A stretch of 64,000 nt of DNA from Liolophura sinensis (GCF_032854445.1 NC_088301.1:29064402-29128401); one strand, 5' to 3'. Counted from the stretch's first letter, positions 30,401 through 45,600 are shown. Numbers and translations are program-made. The notes: generated by a model from the letters alone, not told the origin.

Positions 30401-33400
30401 GGAGGAAACCAAACTGCCCAGAGGAAACCAAAGTGCCCAGAGGAAACCAAAATGCCCAGGGTAAACCATCGACCTTTGACAAGTTATTTACAAACTGTGC
30501 CACATGTGACAACACAACTGAGGAAGACAAGTTGTCTTCAATATACGTAGGACTGTGCAAATTGGCCACACGAGCACCATTGACAAATTCCCTAGGGGCA
30601 GAATTGCACTTGCACTTTGTGTGTCATGGCTAGGAGTTGTGCAACTTGTTCAGTGAGCTTTATCCCACTTCCCATATAACAGACTAAGCTATCTTTCATC
30701 TAAAATTTGATGATTTTGATACAGTACATTGCTTTCTAAATATGAAGGCTTAACATCCTCTACTAGAGCTACATGTATACAACACACTGATGAAAACATG
30801 GCAGAAGTATAGTATCATTTCTCTCCCCACCCCCCACCCACCAGGATAGACTAATCTTTCCTTCCTCCGAACTATGCTACTAAAACCATCCATAAAACCA
30901 TATAGCTTAATTTCTCCATACAGAAACCTGATTCAATTTCTTCCTCAGTAAAGTTTCAAATGTTTGAATCTAAAGAAGCAGTTCCTATGTCACCTAGTAC
31001 ACACAAGCAGATAAATATAAATATAAGCTTTGTTTTTCTCCATAAGTCAAATAGGTCATTAAAGGGATTTACATATAGTTTAAAGTAACTGCTGCAACAG
31101 GAAATAAAATAGGGGTCTTTAAGCCAAAACTATGTTTTTCCCCTTCCAAAGGTTGACTGTAGTTCTGAAGGTCCATGTAAGTTTAAAGCCTCAAACCCTA
31201 TTTATTCTGGCTTTCAGTTCATGATTATCAGCCCACTGATCTTGGAGATACAGCACACGAACATGACTGGCATCACCAAACCCAAATCAATACTTTCCAT
31301 GACTGATACTAGGTTTATTGCATGTGGTAAAGATTTCCTTAGGTAAGTCATAAATCAGACATCTGGATTTAAAAGTGGTACTTATATGGGCATCGCTTTG
31401 GAGCGAGCACATATCAAGCTCAGTGTCCCCGCAAAATCATCTATAATTAACCAAATACAAAACAACATAAGCATTTCCCTAATACAATATTCATACCTTT
31501 TATGACATAAAAAAACAACTAATATTATAATTATAGTAATTAATAATATTATTATTATCAAAGCACTTCTTTTAATAACAGTTATTTTCTCGTTGCTGAT
31601 ACTTATATGGATCATTTGAGACTATATGGTGCCTGTAGATGTAGCCGAATCTCCTATCTGATGACAAAACTGATTGATCTGTTGGATTTTGTACACTCCT
31701 CTCTGAGGGGTCAGTTGTTGTACTTTGACAGAAAATCACAGTGTGAATAGGTGATTTGCACACTTCACAAGGCCTTCTTAATAGCTGGAGGGCTTAAAGT
31801 CTGAAGATAGGTATAGATTACTGTGTCATCTCTCAGGCTGCTACACGTTACCACAAGTTAGAAGAGAGGTTGTATGTGTGTGGTGGTGGTGGTGGTGGGG
31901 GGGGGGGGGATGGGTGGTGCTGGGTGAGGGTATCAGGTGGACAGCTCTCCTCATCACATGGGAGTCACGAGAGATATAGATAACATGGCAGCCATTTACA
32001 GCTGTTTTCAAATAACAGTACTTCTTTTAAAAAAAACCTCATCAAACGTTTTACCTAAACATACGATCGTGACAAGACTGTGTAATACTCACACAATCAT
32101 TAATAATAGTCACTGTTCTCTAAAAATCAAAATAATTTTGCTATTATACACATATTTACGTACAGGAATTCTCCAAAAATCTCTGTGGCAAGGAGGCTAC
32201 ACGTTAAATCAATCACACAATGACTAAGCCAGTGCTACAAGAGGCCACCTGAGCAGGCCTCTATAATACCACATTCAAACAGCATATAGCATATGACGTT
32301 AAGTGAGGCAATTACATGTATGCTAGAATGATATCAAAACCATTTATGGCTTATCTGCACATGTGCATGTATGTCAGCAATGGCTGAGGTCCCGAGTCCT
32401 GAGTCAGCCTAAAACAGAAAACTACTTGTTTTACCCTAATTCCTCAAACTTTCTGCACATGAAAGGGCAACTTTCAATGTAATTTATGCATATGTTCATT
32501 TGATTTTGGAGACAAAACTACATTGGTTGGCTCGGCCAGTTTCAGGGCTTCACTAAAAGTATCATTTTATCCGTCAACACAGAATAATGCCTTCAGAATA
32601 TGCTGGAATAAACACCTTGCAAACATGCGGTTGAAGAATTCGAGTAGCAGCAATCTGGATAGGGCTTAAGTTACACTTCTACTGGAGTCGTGTTAATTAC
32701 AACATACACGTATGTCAGCAGTCTTAAGCACCTCAAATAACAGCTGCATCAAACACTGTCTTGAAAATCGAATACGATCCCTTGGTGAGATAGTATGCAT
32801 GGTTGAGAATATTGGACTGTTTCTGATGATACGTCCTCAATTGTTCCACTTGAAATATACTGGCCTGTGATTTGGAATCACTGCCATGCATTCAGAGTAT
32901 GCAGCTCCATTGAATTTGTGCAGATTTTAGGAGACAATTTTTTTCTTATCACATTATGAGTGAACACATTTGAAATCAGATTCAGGGAATGTAGCTAGCA
33001 TCCGCTGTTGATCAAAACTACGTGTTACAAAATGTCAAAAATTAGCTCGGTATACAAAACGAACACCTTAATTTTAACGTCGGAATTCTTGTGTTAACCT
33101 CCAATAAACAATCACTGTCATCAAACAAACACTGACATCAAAAACATCTGTACATGTGTGAATTAAGCATATCAGAGAGAACGGTAAATTGATTATTTTA
33201 TCTGCAAGGATAGTAACAGATTCAGTGAAAATCAAACAAAGTAATTCAATAATATACAATACACGTTAATATGAGACAAACTTTAAATCCATAGCAATGC
33301 ATGAGAAACAAAACATGGCAAAGTGCAAGAAAAAAGCATGGTGACAATGAACATTTTTGATGGGGTTTAAAGCACAGAACAGGAGTGAAGCAAATGATTA

Positions 33401-36400
33401 CATATTTATTTATTTCATTTAGTCAAGAATATTTCACATATTCGACGACCAGCATTATGGTAGGAGGAATCTGTGCTGATGAGATGAGCCAAAAATATGT
33501 CTGCATTTACGGTAGTACAATGCCTCTAACACGCTGTAGGCTTAGGAAGCATAGCCAAATATCGTTCCCGAACCAATCAATCGCGATGTGAGAATTTCGC
33601 GTTTGGTCAATTTTGAAACAGATCGAGAGGCTCTCCTCACCTTGCAATCTGTTCGCGATTGGTGTGAACAGGATTCCGACTGAGCCTGTAAGATCTTGCG
33701 GCAAGCATGAGATCGCTGTTGTCTGGAGCAAAGAAAGACAGTAGTTTTAGTGAGTGCTTGGGGTTTAACGTCGTACTCAACAATTTTTCAGTCATATGAC
33801 GACGAGACAGTAGTTTTACGTGGCTCCCCGGATAGATAATGAAGCGAATCTAAAAAGATCAGCGATCGTGCCCCATTGATTGTTGTTTCGGTTACTAAAA
33901 GTAATAAAAGCTGTTTGTGAAAATTATACAACACGTTTTTCTTTTATATTTCAGGTTGAAAAGAAAATGTGCTGGTACTGGTAGACCAAATAGAGATGAA
34001 CGTGTAGGACACTATAAATTATGAGTCAAGTTGGAAGTAGGTCTACATACGAGAGAAATCTTCTCGCTGGAAGGACGGCTACATAAAATAATCTCTAAAA
34101 ACCTAAAACACGTGCTTCAGGACAGTGTTTAAATCTTTCACTTTTCAGGCGTTCTATGTCGGATGGACAACATATTGCGCAGCTAATGCGGGAGAGCGAT
34201 CAACAAAGTGAGGTTATACGTACAGATAACAGAGAGAATTTTTCTTGATAGCTCTGTCTTTCATTCTCATGTTTCAAGAGTTTTATCATTATTTTATTTC
34301 GCTTTGTATATGGGAAGTTGTGCTAGAGCAACACATACTTGTATGTTACAGCGGCAGTACTACACATAATGTTCAATGTATTTGGTCTTTATAGTAAACT
34401 GCTCTTTTAGATGTGCCTCTGCTGGTGTGTGAGTGAGTTCATATCAGTAACCAATGACACCTGCTGATAATCAGATCACAGGCATGTCAGAACTTAATTT
34501 CCACGTCAATCCGCTCTATGAGAACTTGTCACTCATATTGTACATGTATATTTTACTCCATGTCAGTATATACTTTCCAAGAAGATAACTACAACTCTGA
34601 CCCTGAATACTGATTGTTTTCTTACGAACAAGACAAATTTCCTCAACTCTTCTGTACACCGTAGCAACAAGGGCATGACTGTTCATACAGTAGAATTCCA
34701 CCAAACTTGGTCAGAGTACGACCAAGAATTGTTTCACTTTATTATAGGGAACATATGACATGGCAATCCCAGTTTCACCTAACACAAAACCAGTAACATT
34801 TTTCTTTATTGCTGATGCACATAATCTGCATGGCATACACCTGTTAGCCTACATACATGAACTTGACATTTTTTTACAAATTCCATCCTAAGGGTGTCTC
34901 TTTTACCTTAATTAAGCAGGCTGTCACAAAAGTCTCATTGATTATTTATATATTTTCGTATTCAACAGAAACTATACTTTTTCACAAAATTTTTAAAATA
35001 CTCTTAATTTATAATTTAATCATTTGCTGCAACTACTAACATATACAAGTAAATGTTGTAAAAACACAACAAATATTACAGATATGGCCAATTAGGAACT
35101 GGAAGCTACATGGTAAATACACGACCCAGATTTATTTCATTCTACCATAAAGAATAAACATAAAGTCCCTCAGACTTGCAGTTAAACCAATACAATTGGC
35201 CTCATTACTGATTCACAAATGTGCATGAGTGGAGGCAAACAGCATACAAACAACTACCAATGGAAATGTGCCATTTCATCCTCATCTGCCATATTCCTGG
35301 CCGAATGTATTTATTTATTTATTTGATTGTTGTTTTACGCCGTACTCAAGAATATGACGGCGGTCAGCATTATGGTGGGAGGAAACCGGGCACAATCGGG
35401 GGGAAACCCATGACCATGCGCAGGTTGCGAGCAGACCTTCCCACTTACGGCCGGAGAGGAAGCCAGCATGAGCTGGACTTGAACTCATAGCGACCACATT
35501 GGTGAGAGACTCCTGGGTCATTACGCTGTGCTAGCACACTAACCAATTGAGCTACGGAGGCCCCATGGCCAACTGTAAGATCTGGGAATATACAGCAAAC
35601 GATGCAGAAAGATCACGTGTACTTACAATAACAATGTGTCATTGTTTTGCTGTACATAAATCACGACAGAGCCCGCTCCATTGTAATAGGCGGTAGGACA
35701 ATTTTCAGCTGTGTATTTCCCAGCATTCTGTATGTCACACATTTTATGATTGGAATCTATGTGTTGAAACAGGCCTTGCTAAACAGAATAAATCATAGGC
35801 ATTACAATAAAATAGGTGAGATAGATATGAAATGTGACTGTCTGTTACTGCCGATGCAACCAAACCAGTGTGATGATGCGCTGTAGGCATGCGGCGGCTG
35901 CCACATCTTTTCTCACTGCTGGATATCAGCAGGGGAAGAAAATCCTAACGCAAGGAGATTACTAAAGGTCATAAAGCAATTCTCTGAAACCTGAATATAT
36001 AACATCAGAAAACTGCTGTCACACACAGCTCCCAGCTGAGCTGACACTGAGCAATTCAGAATATCACCCAGTAAATACTTGATTTTGAATGGTCAATCTT
36101 CTTTTCTCATGGAATCAACCATGGCTGACTGACACATGCTTTCACATTTACTTCCGTACCCTTACAATAAACTACGGGTAGGTCTTCAATCTGGGAGCAT
36201 TTTCAGTAATTTTAGTTAGTTTAGCATATTTACAGTTACAGGTGAACAATTTATTTCAGGAGCAGTTGGTTAATTTTCACTGATGGTGCTCAAACCAGCG
36301 TATCAAAGCAGGGATGTTTTATTCGTCTCGGGCTTCTATGGGTCACAAAGCTTTTGCTATATCTACTTGATCTCTGTCAAGAAAGGTGTGTGATTTATTA

Positions 36401-39400
36401 CATTTTATTACATTTATTATGATCGTGTCCATGTACCGATCAAAAAGTTACTGAGACGAGGTCATACTTTAGGATCATAGTTCCATACATGCATTTATCG
36501 GATAACGGAGTTGTGCGGTTTTCAGAGAGGTCACTGTATCACTCCTTGACAGGACAGAGCTCAAGTCTCATTTGAAACGTGATTTTATCTAACAAAGACC
36601 AATCGCTAACTTGTCGTCAAAATTACAACCATTAAATTTAATTGGAAATGGTATGAAAGCTGCCGTTGCAATGGAGAATCAACCGTTCTCGATCTTGAAA
36701 CTTTGCATTCGAAATGTTTGCAATTTTTGGCTTTGCTCCCTTATACACCACAACCATTTGCATCTTTTGCCAGGTTTTGAAACAAAAACGTACGTTTATG
36801 TCAACACCGTTCCAAAGTCCAGACTATTGCAAAACTTCAACCAAAACTTGTTCTGCCTATGAGTTCATGAGATATCAAATCAACAAGGTTACCATTTGCT
36901 ACAATATCGAGCACATCAGCAGATAAACAAGGAACAGATGGAAAAAGCATTATTACGCAAAGTCCTAAATGAGGGTAATTACGAAAATAATTATTTGATT
37001 GCCATAAAACATGCATTCAGCATGCACAAGTTCAGATGATAGGCAAAATGTATGGTCAGTTTCAACGAAATCAGCACAGTAGTTTTGGAGAAGATGCATG
37101 GACAAAATCTTGTCTACAGACAGACAGGCAAACAGACAGTGATTCCAGTATACCCCCTCCCCCACCTAACTTTGTTGACGAGGCTATAATTATTATAATA
37201 TTACACAAAAAGATATGCAATATATACTTCAACAGGTTAACAGACCACCGGTCGAATGAACAAACAAAAGAACAGTCATATTCAAAAATTCAAATTCAGC
37301 GAATTTAGAGGTCATTAAAAATGAAAGTGAGTTACATGTATATGGTTTTCAACATGAATAGGCTAAAAAGTTTATTATATTTTTATTTTGACATTTTTTA
37401 ACTACCCCAAGGCATGTGTAAATGACACAGCATGTAGACATGTGTCATTGTTGGGTTGACTGTGAGCAATGCAAAAATGACAAGGACAAACATGGGGCAA
37501 AAAAAAAAAAAAAAACACCAGCGAAGTAATATTTTAGAGTTAAGACCAATGGTTCATGTTACCATCAGACACAAGGACCAGACATCAGAAAAAGGCTAAG
37601 TTTAAAAGATTTTGTCCAAGTGAGCTCACTAGGCAGTACATTACCCATATACATGATCATATGAATGACAAAAATGATTTATACAATGGTCGGCCTATGC
37701 AACACTGTATATGGCCTCAAACTCCATAGAAACTATTTTTATTAATTTACAATTATCATTAAATCATTTCAGCCTGTTCCAAAAAGAAAATTACACTGAC
37801 AAAATCTAAGTATGACTCGGAAGCTTTCTTTCTCAACCGACGATTGCAGGCCTGATAAAAAGCATCTTTATACTGCACTGGTATAATTTTACTGTATTTC
37901 ATAAAAATACGATTTCTAAAATACAACCTGGGTATGAAGAAAAGAGAAATGAGCTGTATGAAAACTCCCCACATCAAATAAGGTGAGACAAAACAACTGT
38001 ATTGCAATCAGAAGAATGAACATTTTTATCTGGTGAGAAGAGGGAGTATTTTCATTTTCCAATAAACCTACAACCTCTTTGTTCCATAAAAGTAGATGTT
38101 GAACTTTTTAGTTCCATTTTTTTCCAAATATTGAACAAATAACATCTGAGACAAAGTGTGCATCACATTGCACATTAAGGTCCTGTTCTGGTTACAGATG
38201 ACAGACTGTACACCATATACAAACAACATCTGAGACAAAGTGTACATCACATTGCACATTAAGGTCCTGTTCTGGTTACAGATGATAGACTGTACACCAT
38301 ATACAAACAACATCTGACACAAAGTGTACATCACATTGCACATTAAGGTCCTGTTCTGGTTACAGATGATAGACTGTACACCATATACAAACAACATCTG
38401 ACACAAAGTGTACATCACATTGCACATTAAGGTCCTGTTCTGGTTACAGATGATAGACTGCACACCATATACAAACAACATCTGAGACAAAGTGTACATC
38501 ACACTGCACATTAAGGTCCTGTTCTGGTTACAGATGATAGACTGTACACCATATAAAGTGCTGGAAGCTTATACTTGAGTTCTAGTGTAAGTCACATACA
38601 GGCCATCAATACCATATTTCTCAAACAGTATGAAATACCTCATAAGTGAAAGTTACATTTCTAAAAATATTCATTATTGAAAGATAATCCTTAATAATTA
38701 ATATAATAGGTTTTATGGCATTTTATGTTCCATGAGACCAGCCGTGCCAAAATCCGAAGGTGTCACTACTATGTGCACCATTTTGTCATGTGACGCGGTG
38801 TAGACATCTACTTATGCAGTCAGGGAATCCTTATCAAGCTCCATTGGGGGATGACTGACGCTACGTTTAGCAAAAATGTTAAGCATTCTGGAGATCTTAC
38901 GCAAACAAGGCTGTTGCTTACTTCATTGTCAAAATACTAACGAGAAGAATGAGAAAACAGATGTATTCCACAAGTTGATCAGATTTTAAATACTAAAAAA
39001 AATCTTAATAATTGCAATGCCCCCTGATACATACTTTCCAGTAGCACGGTCTTCTGACTTTGTTTTTTCAGTGAATGGAGAATGGGTGACTACAATAGGC
39101 CTATTGTAATTCTTCAACCTTTTCGCATGTTTGCAAAGTGTTTATTTATTTTTAATAAGCATATTCTGAGGGCTTTATTCTGTGTAGACTAATAAAATTA
39201 TACTTTTTGTGAAGCACTCAAATTAGCCAACACCACCGGTGTAGTCTTGTCTTTAGAATCAAATAAAAAAGGACTAAATTGCACTAAATTGATCTTTCAT
39301 TTGCAAAAAGGTTGAGGAATTAGGTTATATCTACATATCTATAGGAAAATAAATAATAAAACACCTCCTCAACTTTCTACATTCTGTTATACTCCAACTG

Positions 39401-39579
39401 CAGTTTCAAACTTCATGTTATTTTCAAGGAATAATTGATAATAACTGACGATATTCCTTGAAAATAACATGCAGTTTGAAACTGCAGTTGGAATATAACA
39501 GAATGAAGAAAGTTGAGAAGGCGTTTTTTTATATTATTTTTTTTCCTATGTAAATTCTCCTCACCTTTCTGTATTTCAT

Positions 39580-39646
<67 letters not shown>

Positions 39647-42600
39647 GCACACCACACACAAGCACAGGAAATGCAGACTGAAATGAAATCTGTAACAAAG
39701 CTGACATACCTGACTGGAGATGTCCTGGAAGTGCAACCCGTCCATGTAGAGCCTTTCGGGCGTGCTGTTGACAACTGTGCCACTTTGCGGCTCCACCCAG
39801 CACTCTGTGACAATCTGAAGTTCTCCGTCAGCCTCTGTGGTCTCCATCTCCTCAAGATCATCTTCTGACACACTACAACACCAGATACATAGGCCTCACT
39901 TACAGTCACTCCTACTAACACTCTTCTGGGGCGATCTGGATGACGAATGTTAAATTTACCAGCATGACAACATATCATACCACATATGTAAAACAGGTGC
40001 AGATTTCTTTTTTATAGACGATACATTCAGATACTTCAAAGAACAATAAGGATGAAAAAATATCATTAGAGGAGCCACATTACAGTGTTACATTTTCTTC
40101 AACAAAGGCTTCTGTGATAGAAATTTGATTATGTATTAAGCATGACTGAAATCTTAGCTGATTTACTCAGTTTAATAAATGTGTTCTTTATGACTTTTCC
40201 ACAAAAGCAGGTAGGCATGGGTAACAACATGGAAACAAACATTTACACACTCTACACCTGAGCCTCGGTCAGTTTTGCTTTATATTTCAAAAGAAGAAAT
40301 ATTTGACTACTGCCATCACAAGATTCAACCATGTAAAACAACTCATATGAATTTTTTGCCAGTAACTGTCACATAATTAGAAAATAATTGTTCCATTCCC
40401 TACATCAGTTTTCCAAAATATTCTGATAAGAAACAAGAAATCAGGTGTCATTAGATGTATCATTTTTCACAACATAAACTGCTTACAAACCTTCCTCTGC
40501 TTGTCTTTGTATATGGTGGAAATATCACATACTGTATTATACATGAGCCCAGTTCAGTAGAGTCTGTCACCTCACCACCCCTCTGTCAAAGGTAATTCAT
40601 TTCAAACATGTACAAATTATCATGATTTAAGCAGTTTTCTAGACATAATGTGGTGAACAATATCATTAAACCTGACCTAGTTTACAATGGGTTCTTGGAT
40701 CATTTCTAAAAAATGTAGATTAAGTGACTTTCTAGTAGTTAAATTTACAAGTATCCTTGAAAATCAATGAGTATCCTGGTGCCTTTGGTAATTTTGTCAC
40801 AATTGTCAACATTTACAGTGTAAATCTTATTCTTGTAGACTGAAGAAGTTCAGGATCTCTAACCACTTGGCCATAATTGATTAATTTATATATTTGATAG
40901 ATGTTCATGACATACTGAAGAATATATCACTTACAAAATGATCACCATTGTAGTGGGAGAAAACAGGGCAGTGCCCAACATGCCCAAGGTAAACCCACGA
41001 CCATTCTCAGGTTGCTGGTTGACCTTGACCTCAAAGGCTGTTAAGAGTGGTCAGCAATAGAATTGTGACCAGTGACCAGCTATCCTGATTCTGGCAATCA
41101 ATGCATGATTGGACCAGAGTCACCTTTTTCAACTTAATCAATCCTGAGTATTTGAGCTGTCGTCATGACAACAGAGTGCAAAATGATAATCACACATAAC
41201 AGCATGGCAGGGCTACTTGTATGGCAATTCTTCCCGCAAAGGGACGTCACTCTGTTGTCATATGTCAATGGTATATGTTGCAAGTTCAGATGTTAAATAT
41301 AAAAGAATCACTACAAACTGACAATCAAAAACCAATGGAGCTTATATCAGTTTTCCTCTTCTGTTTGTCTTCTGCTTTCCTTCTTGTTCACCTGCACTGG
41401 CTTCTAGTGAAGTGCAGGCCTGCGGAAACATTTATTTCAACAACACATGTCCTTTCCATGACCAAATCATTTAAAACAAAATAAAAGCATTAAAGGATAA
41501 AAATACTAAAAATGTAGGCTAATCTATACCTGTGCTATGGTCTGTATGATAACCTTACCTTCATATCCACCTCCAGCACCATCGTGACGATACCCATGTT
41601 TGACATGGCAAAGTGGAAGCCCTCCTGAAGGCGAATTCTAAAAAGTGATAAAAATATTGCAAATTAACAAACAAAACAGTACTGGGAAGATACCCAAGTT
41701 AGGTGTTTGTTATAACTCAGTGTTGTGAGGATACACAAGTTTGGTGTTCATTATAACTCAGTTCTGTGAGATTACACAAGTTTGGTGTTCATTATAACTC
41801 AGTGCTATGAGGATACACAAGTTTGGTGTTCATCATAACTCAGTTCTGTGAGATTACACAAGTTTGGTGTTCATTATAACTCAGTGCTGTGAGGATACAC
41901 AAGTTTGGTGTTCGTTATAACTCAGTGTTGTGAGGATACACAAGTTTGGTGTTCATCATAACTCAGTTCTGTGAGATTACACAAGTTTGGTGTTCATTAT
42001 AACTCAGTGCTGTGAAGATACACAAGTTTGGTGTTCGTTATAACTCAGTTCTGTGAGATTACATAAGTTTGGTGTTCATTATAACTCAGTGCTGTGAGGA
42101 TACACAAGTTTGGTGTTCGTTATAACTCAGTGTTGTGAAGATACACAAGTTTGGTGTTCATCATAACTCAGTTCTGTGAGATTACACAAGTTTGGTGTTC
42201 ATTATAACTCAGTGCTGTGAGGATACACAAGTTTGGTGTTCGTTATAACTCAGTGCTGTGAGGATACACAAGTTTGGTGTTCATTCTAACTCAGTGCTGT
42301 GAGGATACACAAGTTTGGTGTTCATTTAAACTCGGAACTGTGAGGATACACAAGTTACATGTAGGTGTTTACTATAACTCAGCCTTGATCAGGGAATCCT
42401 TGAAACTACATTGCTATCAGGGTCTTGGTGGCAATATTTCTTTGTTTCAACATCTGATGTATTTAAAATACAAAATTTTCACATATACAGGTAAGACAAT
42501 GGCCAACATTATGGTGGGAGGACCCTGTGCAGAGCCCACGGGACCTTAATGGCAAAAAACAGTCAACAGTGATACTGTGGTACCTGTAATTATAAAGCCT

Positions 42601-45600
42601 ATGTCACCTGGTACCTTTGATAAATTAGTTTGGCTAGTAACCGCTCAACCTCAAATTGTGGCACAAATTACCCAGCACCACAGGTAAACAAACTCACCAT
42701 GCAAATCACAACTAAATCTCACAGGCTTAACTAAATTACTTTGCAAATTACAGCAGACTCTCACAGGTTAAACAAACAAATTTGGCAAATTACAGCTCAA
42801 TCTCACAGAACGAACAAACTCAATTTGCAAGTTAAATATCAAAAAACAAATTTTTAATTTGAATCATAGTATTTTAATTTGAATCATAGTTGTTGGTCAA
42901 AGGCTCACTTGGCAAGTGTAGAGAGGATCTTGCTGATGGCCTGCATGCTGACCGAGGTGGAGCTGCTCTGCTGGACTGACCACACCCATCTCTGGTGATG
43001 AAGGTACCTGGCCAGCATCATGAACATGTTGGCCACTGTCTTGTTAGGACTGGCTATCTGTGAACCAGCAGCATTTATCTCCTGCCTGGGGTCCTCTAAA
43101 CTCATCATGTCTCTGGGAATTCTCTCATATCTGCAACACAATATAAATTGTTCATTGATTAACAAATATTGAATGCAATTTTCCTAAATTTGATTGAAAA
43201 ATACATATTTTCGGGGTGAATTAAGGTTAAAATATTACTCTTCGCATTGGAGCCCACATTTTCCCAGAAAGATATTACTCAATCCTCCAAATAGAACTGA
43301 AAACATCTTTCTAAGATGAGTAAAGCTCTCATTTTCTGGCAAAATGAGTAACTTAGTCAGGTTATAGTGTGCACATATTCAGGCATCTTCATTCAGCATT
43401 TCAACTGCAATAATGTTTATAATAAATGACCTCAACTTTCACCCAATGCATTTTTCCTGATTACAAGAATTCTGTCTATCTCAGAAAGACTTTTTGAGAA
43501 AACATCTAGCTTTCAGATCTGAAAAAAATATTTCATCACATTTATTTGACCCTAGAAATTCCCTTTTTGTGGAAACCTTTAGGTCATATACTGTAAATGC
43601 AAATGTTTATGATCCTATATTTCAACCCATCAGCCAATTATCATCCTCGCATTTGTCTGTTCACCCTAAATGCACAAACTTCTTAAATCAGGTCCTTTAT
43701 ACTGGTAGTAAAGTAAAATGAAAACAAACTGTACAGCTAATATGCTAAAAATGCCTGGGCAATATCGTATGCACAAATGGCTGTTTTTGACAAACCATTC
43801 TGCATAAGATGTGGAAAAAAACAACAAGCAATATAACACCAAAGACATGGAAAATACAAGGATGCTTGAGAATAAAGTACTTGTGTTAAAATACCGTTAC
43901 AAAATCTCTCAACTGATACTGAAGTTTTCAGCCATGTGATAAAAACTTTCCTTCATCCTCATAAAAAGTTCACTCAAGTTATCGTTACATGAGGACGAAA
44001 ACTTTCTCCTGAGTATTTGTTTATTTGATTGGAATTTAACCCTATACATCCTGTACATCAGTTCTATGGCTGTGGCAAACCTAATCGCATAAAGTAAACT
44101 AATGGCCTCCCATACCAGACAGACTTTCCCACATGTATACACATCATCTAGGCCCCAGACAACAATGGAAGCTGGGTAATACCAATGATTCCTGGGCACA
44201 GGATGAGATTCTCCTGACAAAAAAGTGCTTATAGCCTCACCGAATGAGCACTTTCTCCACAGGTTTGGTAACAAGCACACAGCACTGTATCTCTGCCCAT
44301 TCCCTCATTAGCGGGGGTTTCCTGGCCTTCACCTCAGCTTTGTCTTGTTCCTCAGGGGGTTGTTCTGTGCGCTGCGACTTCTCAAGCTTCTGCGTGCCCC
44401 GCTGTGGGAACTTCAACGATAGCACCTTCTCCCTCAGTTCTTCGGTGAACTGGTTCCTCTCACTGCCTGGTGTCCCTCCAATGAAGGCGAGTCTTAGGAC
44501 CATACAGGGTGGCTTGGAGGAGACACGAAGCAGACAGAAAGAGGTGGGTGGCTTGTCACAATCACTGCAAAGATACATTATAAAGCTGCTGAATCAAGGA
44601 AGCTATCTGAAGCAATTTGATACACTCAGAAGTAAAATGCTGCCTTTTCAATAACAGACCAGCTCAAGTCTGTGAAAACTTGATCAGATTAGTTTTGCAA
44701 ATATTTCACTATAAGCATCTGCCGTTTCTACAATTTGTTTACACAACATTTCTAAGCAACTTTTTAGTTTTCCCTCGAAAAACATGCATCTTTATAACAC
44801 ATGGCTATCAGTAGTAAACAACTCCAAAACAATACACATGACTATTAGCATGGTAGGTTGAATCACCTGCCAACAAGACCCTTGTAATGAGAGAGAGATC
44901 CCATCATTCAGTAAGTTCACCACTGCAGTAGTTTGGTAACCTCACCTTTGTAAATGTTTGATAACTCACCAATGTAGAAGTTTGGTCAGCTCATCACTAA
45001 CAACAATATTGCCCATACTCACTTCTGAAGAACCTTGGTAAGCTCAACTCTGCAGTAGTTTGGTAACCTCACCTTTGTTTATGTTTGATAACTCACCAAT
45101 GTAGAAGTTTGGTAAGCTCATCACTAACAACAATATTGCCCATACTCACTTCTGAAGAACCTTGGTAATCTCACCTCTGCAGTAGTTTGGTAACATCACC
45201 TTTGTAAATGTTTGATAACTCACCAATGTAGAAGTTTGGTCAGCTCATCACTAACAACAATATTGCCCATACTCACTTCTGAAGAACCTTGGTAAGCTCA
45301 CCTCTGCAGTAGTTTGGTAACCTCACCTTTGTTTATGTTTGATAACTCACCAATGTAGAAGTTTGGTAAGCTCATCACTAACAACAATATTGCCCATACT
45401 CACTTCTGAAGAACTTTGGTAAGCTCACCTCTGCAGTAGTTTGGTAACCTCACCTTTGTTTATGTTTGATAACTCACCAATGTAGAAGTTTGGTCAGCTC
45501 ATCACTAACAACAATATTGCCCATACTCACTTCTGAAGAAGCTTGATAAGCTCACCTCTGCAGTAGTTTGGTAACCTCACCTTTGTTTATGTTTGATAAT

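Larger units (their letters stand above)
14056..39709 (-). other. Giant intron 20 of SZT2 (about 25.65 kb)
   Basis: Phase-0 intron between exons 20 and 21, from GTATGT at 39709 to TTGTTTCAG at 14056. It is far longer than any other intron here (most are 0.3-2.3 kb). Tandem arrays, SINEs and candidate islands within it have their own entries. In the rest (14.06-15.1, 18.4-20.0, 20.3-24.7, 27.7-33.4, 34.3-35.3 and 35.6-38.1 kb) I see AT-rich unique sequence, short microsatellites and no convincing gene. Confidence 0.88.

Noticed and set aside
35221-35521. ORFs on both strands containing GGxKPG or [10 protein letters not shown] motifs
   Set aside because: They are translations of a family A SINE; the same peptides recur at 49.7, 61.7 and 62.6 kb.
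39579-39978. Minus-strand ORFs with (IY)n tails
   Set aside because: They are exon 20 in other frames running into the (AT)n tract; only the frame with VTECWVEPQ is SZT2.
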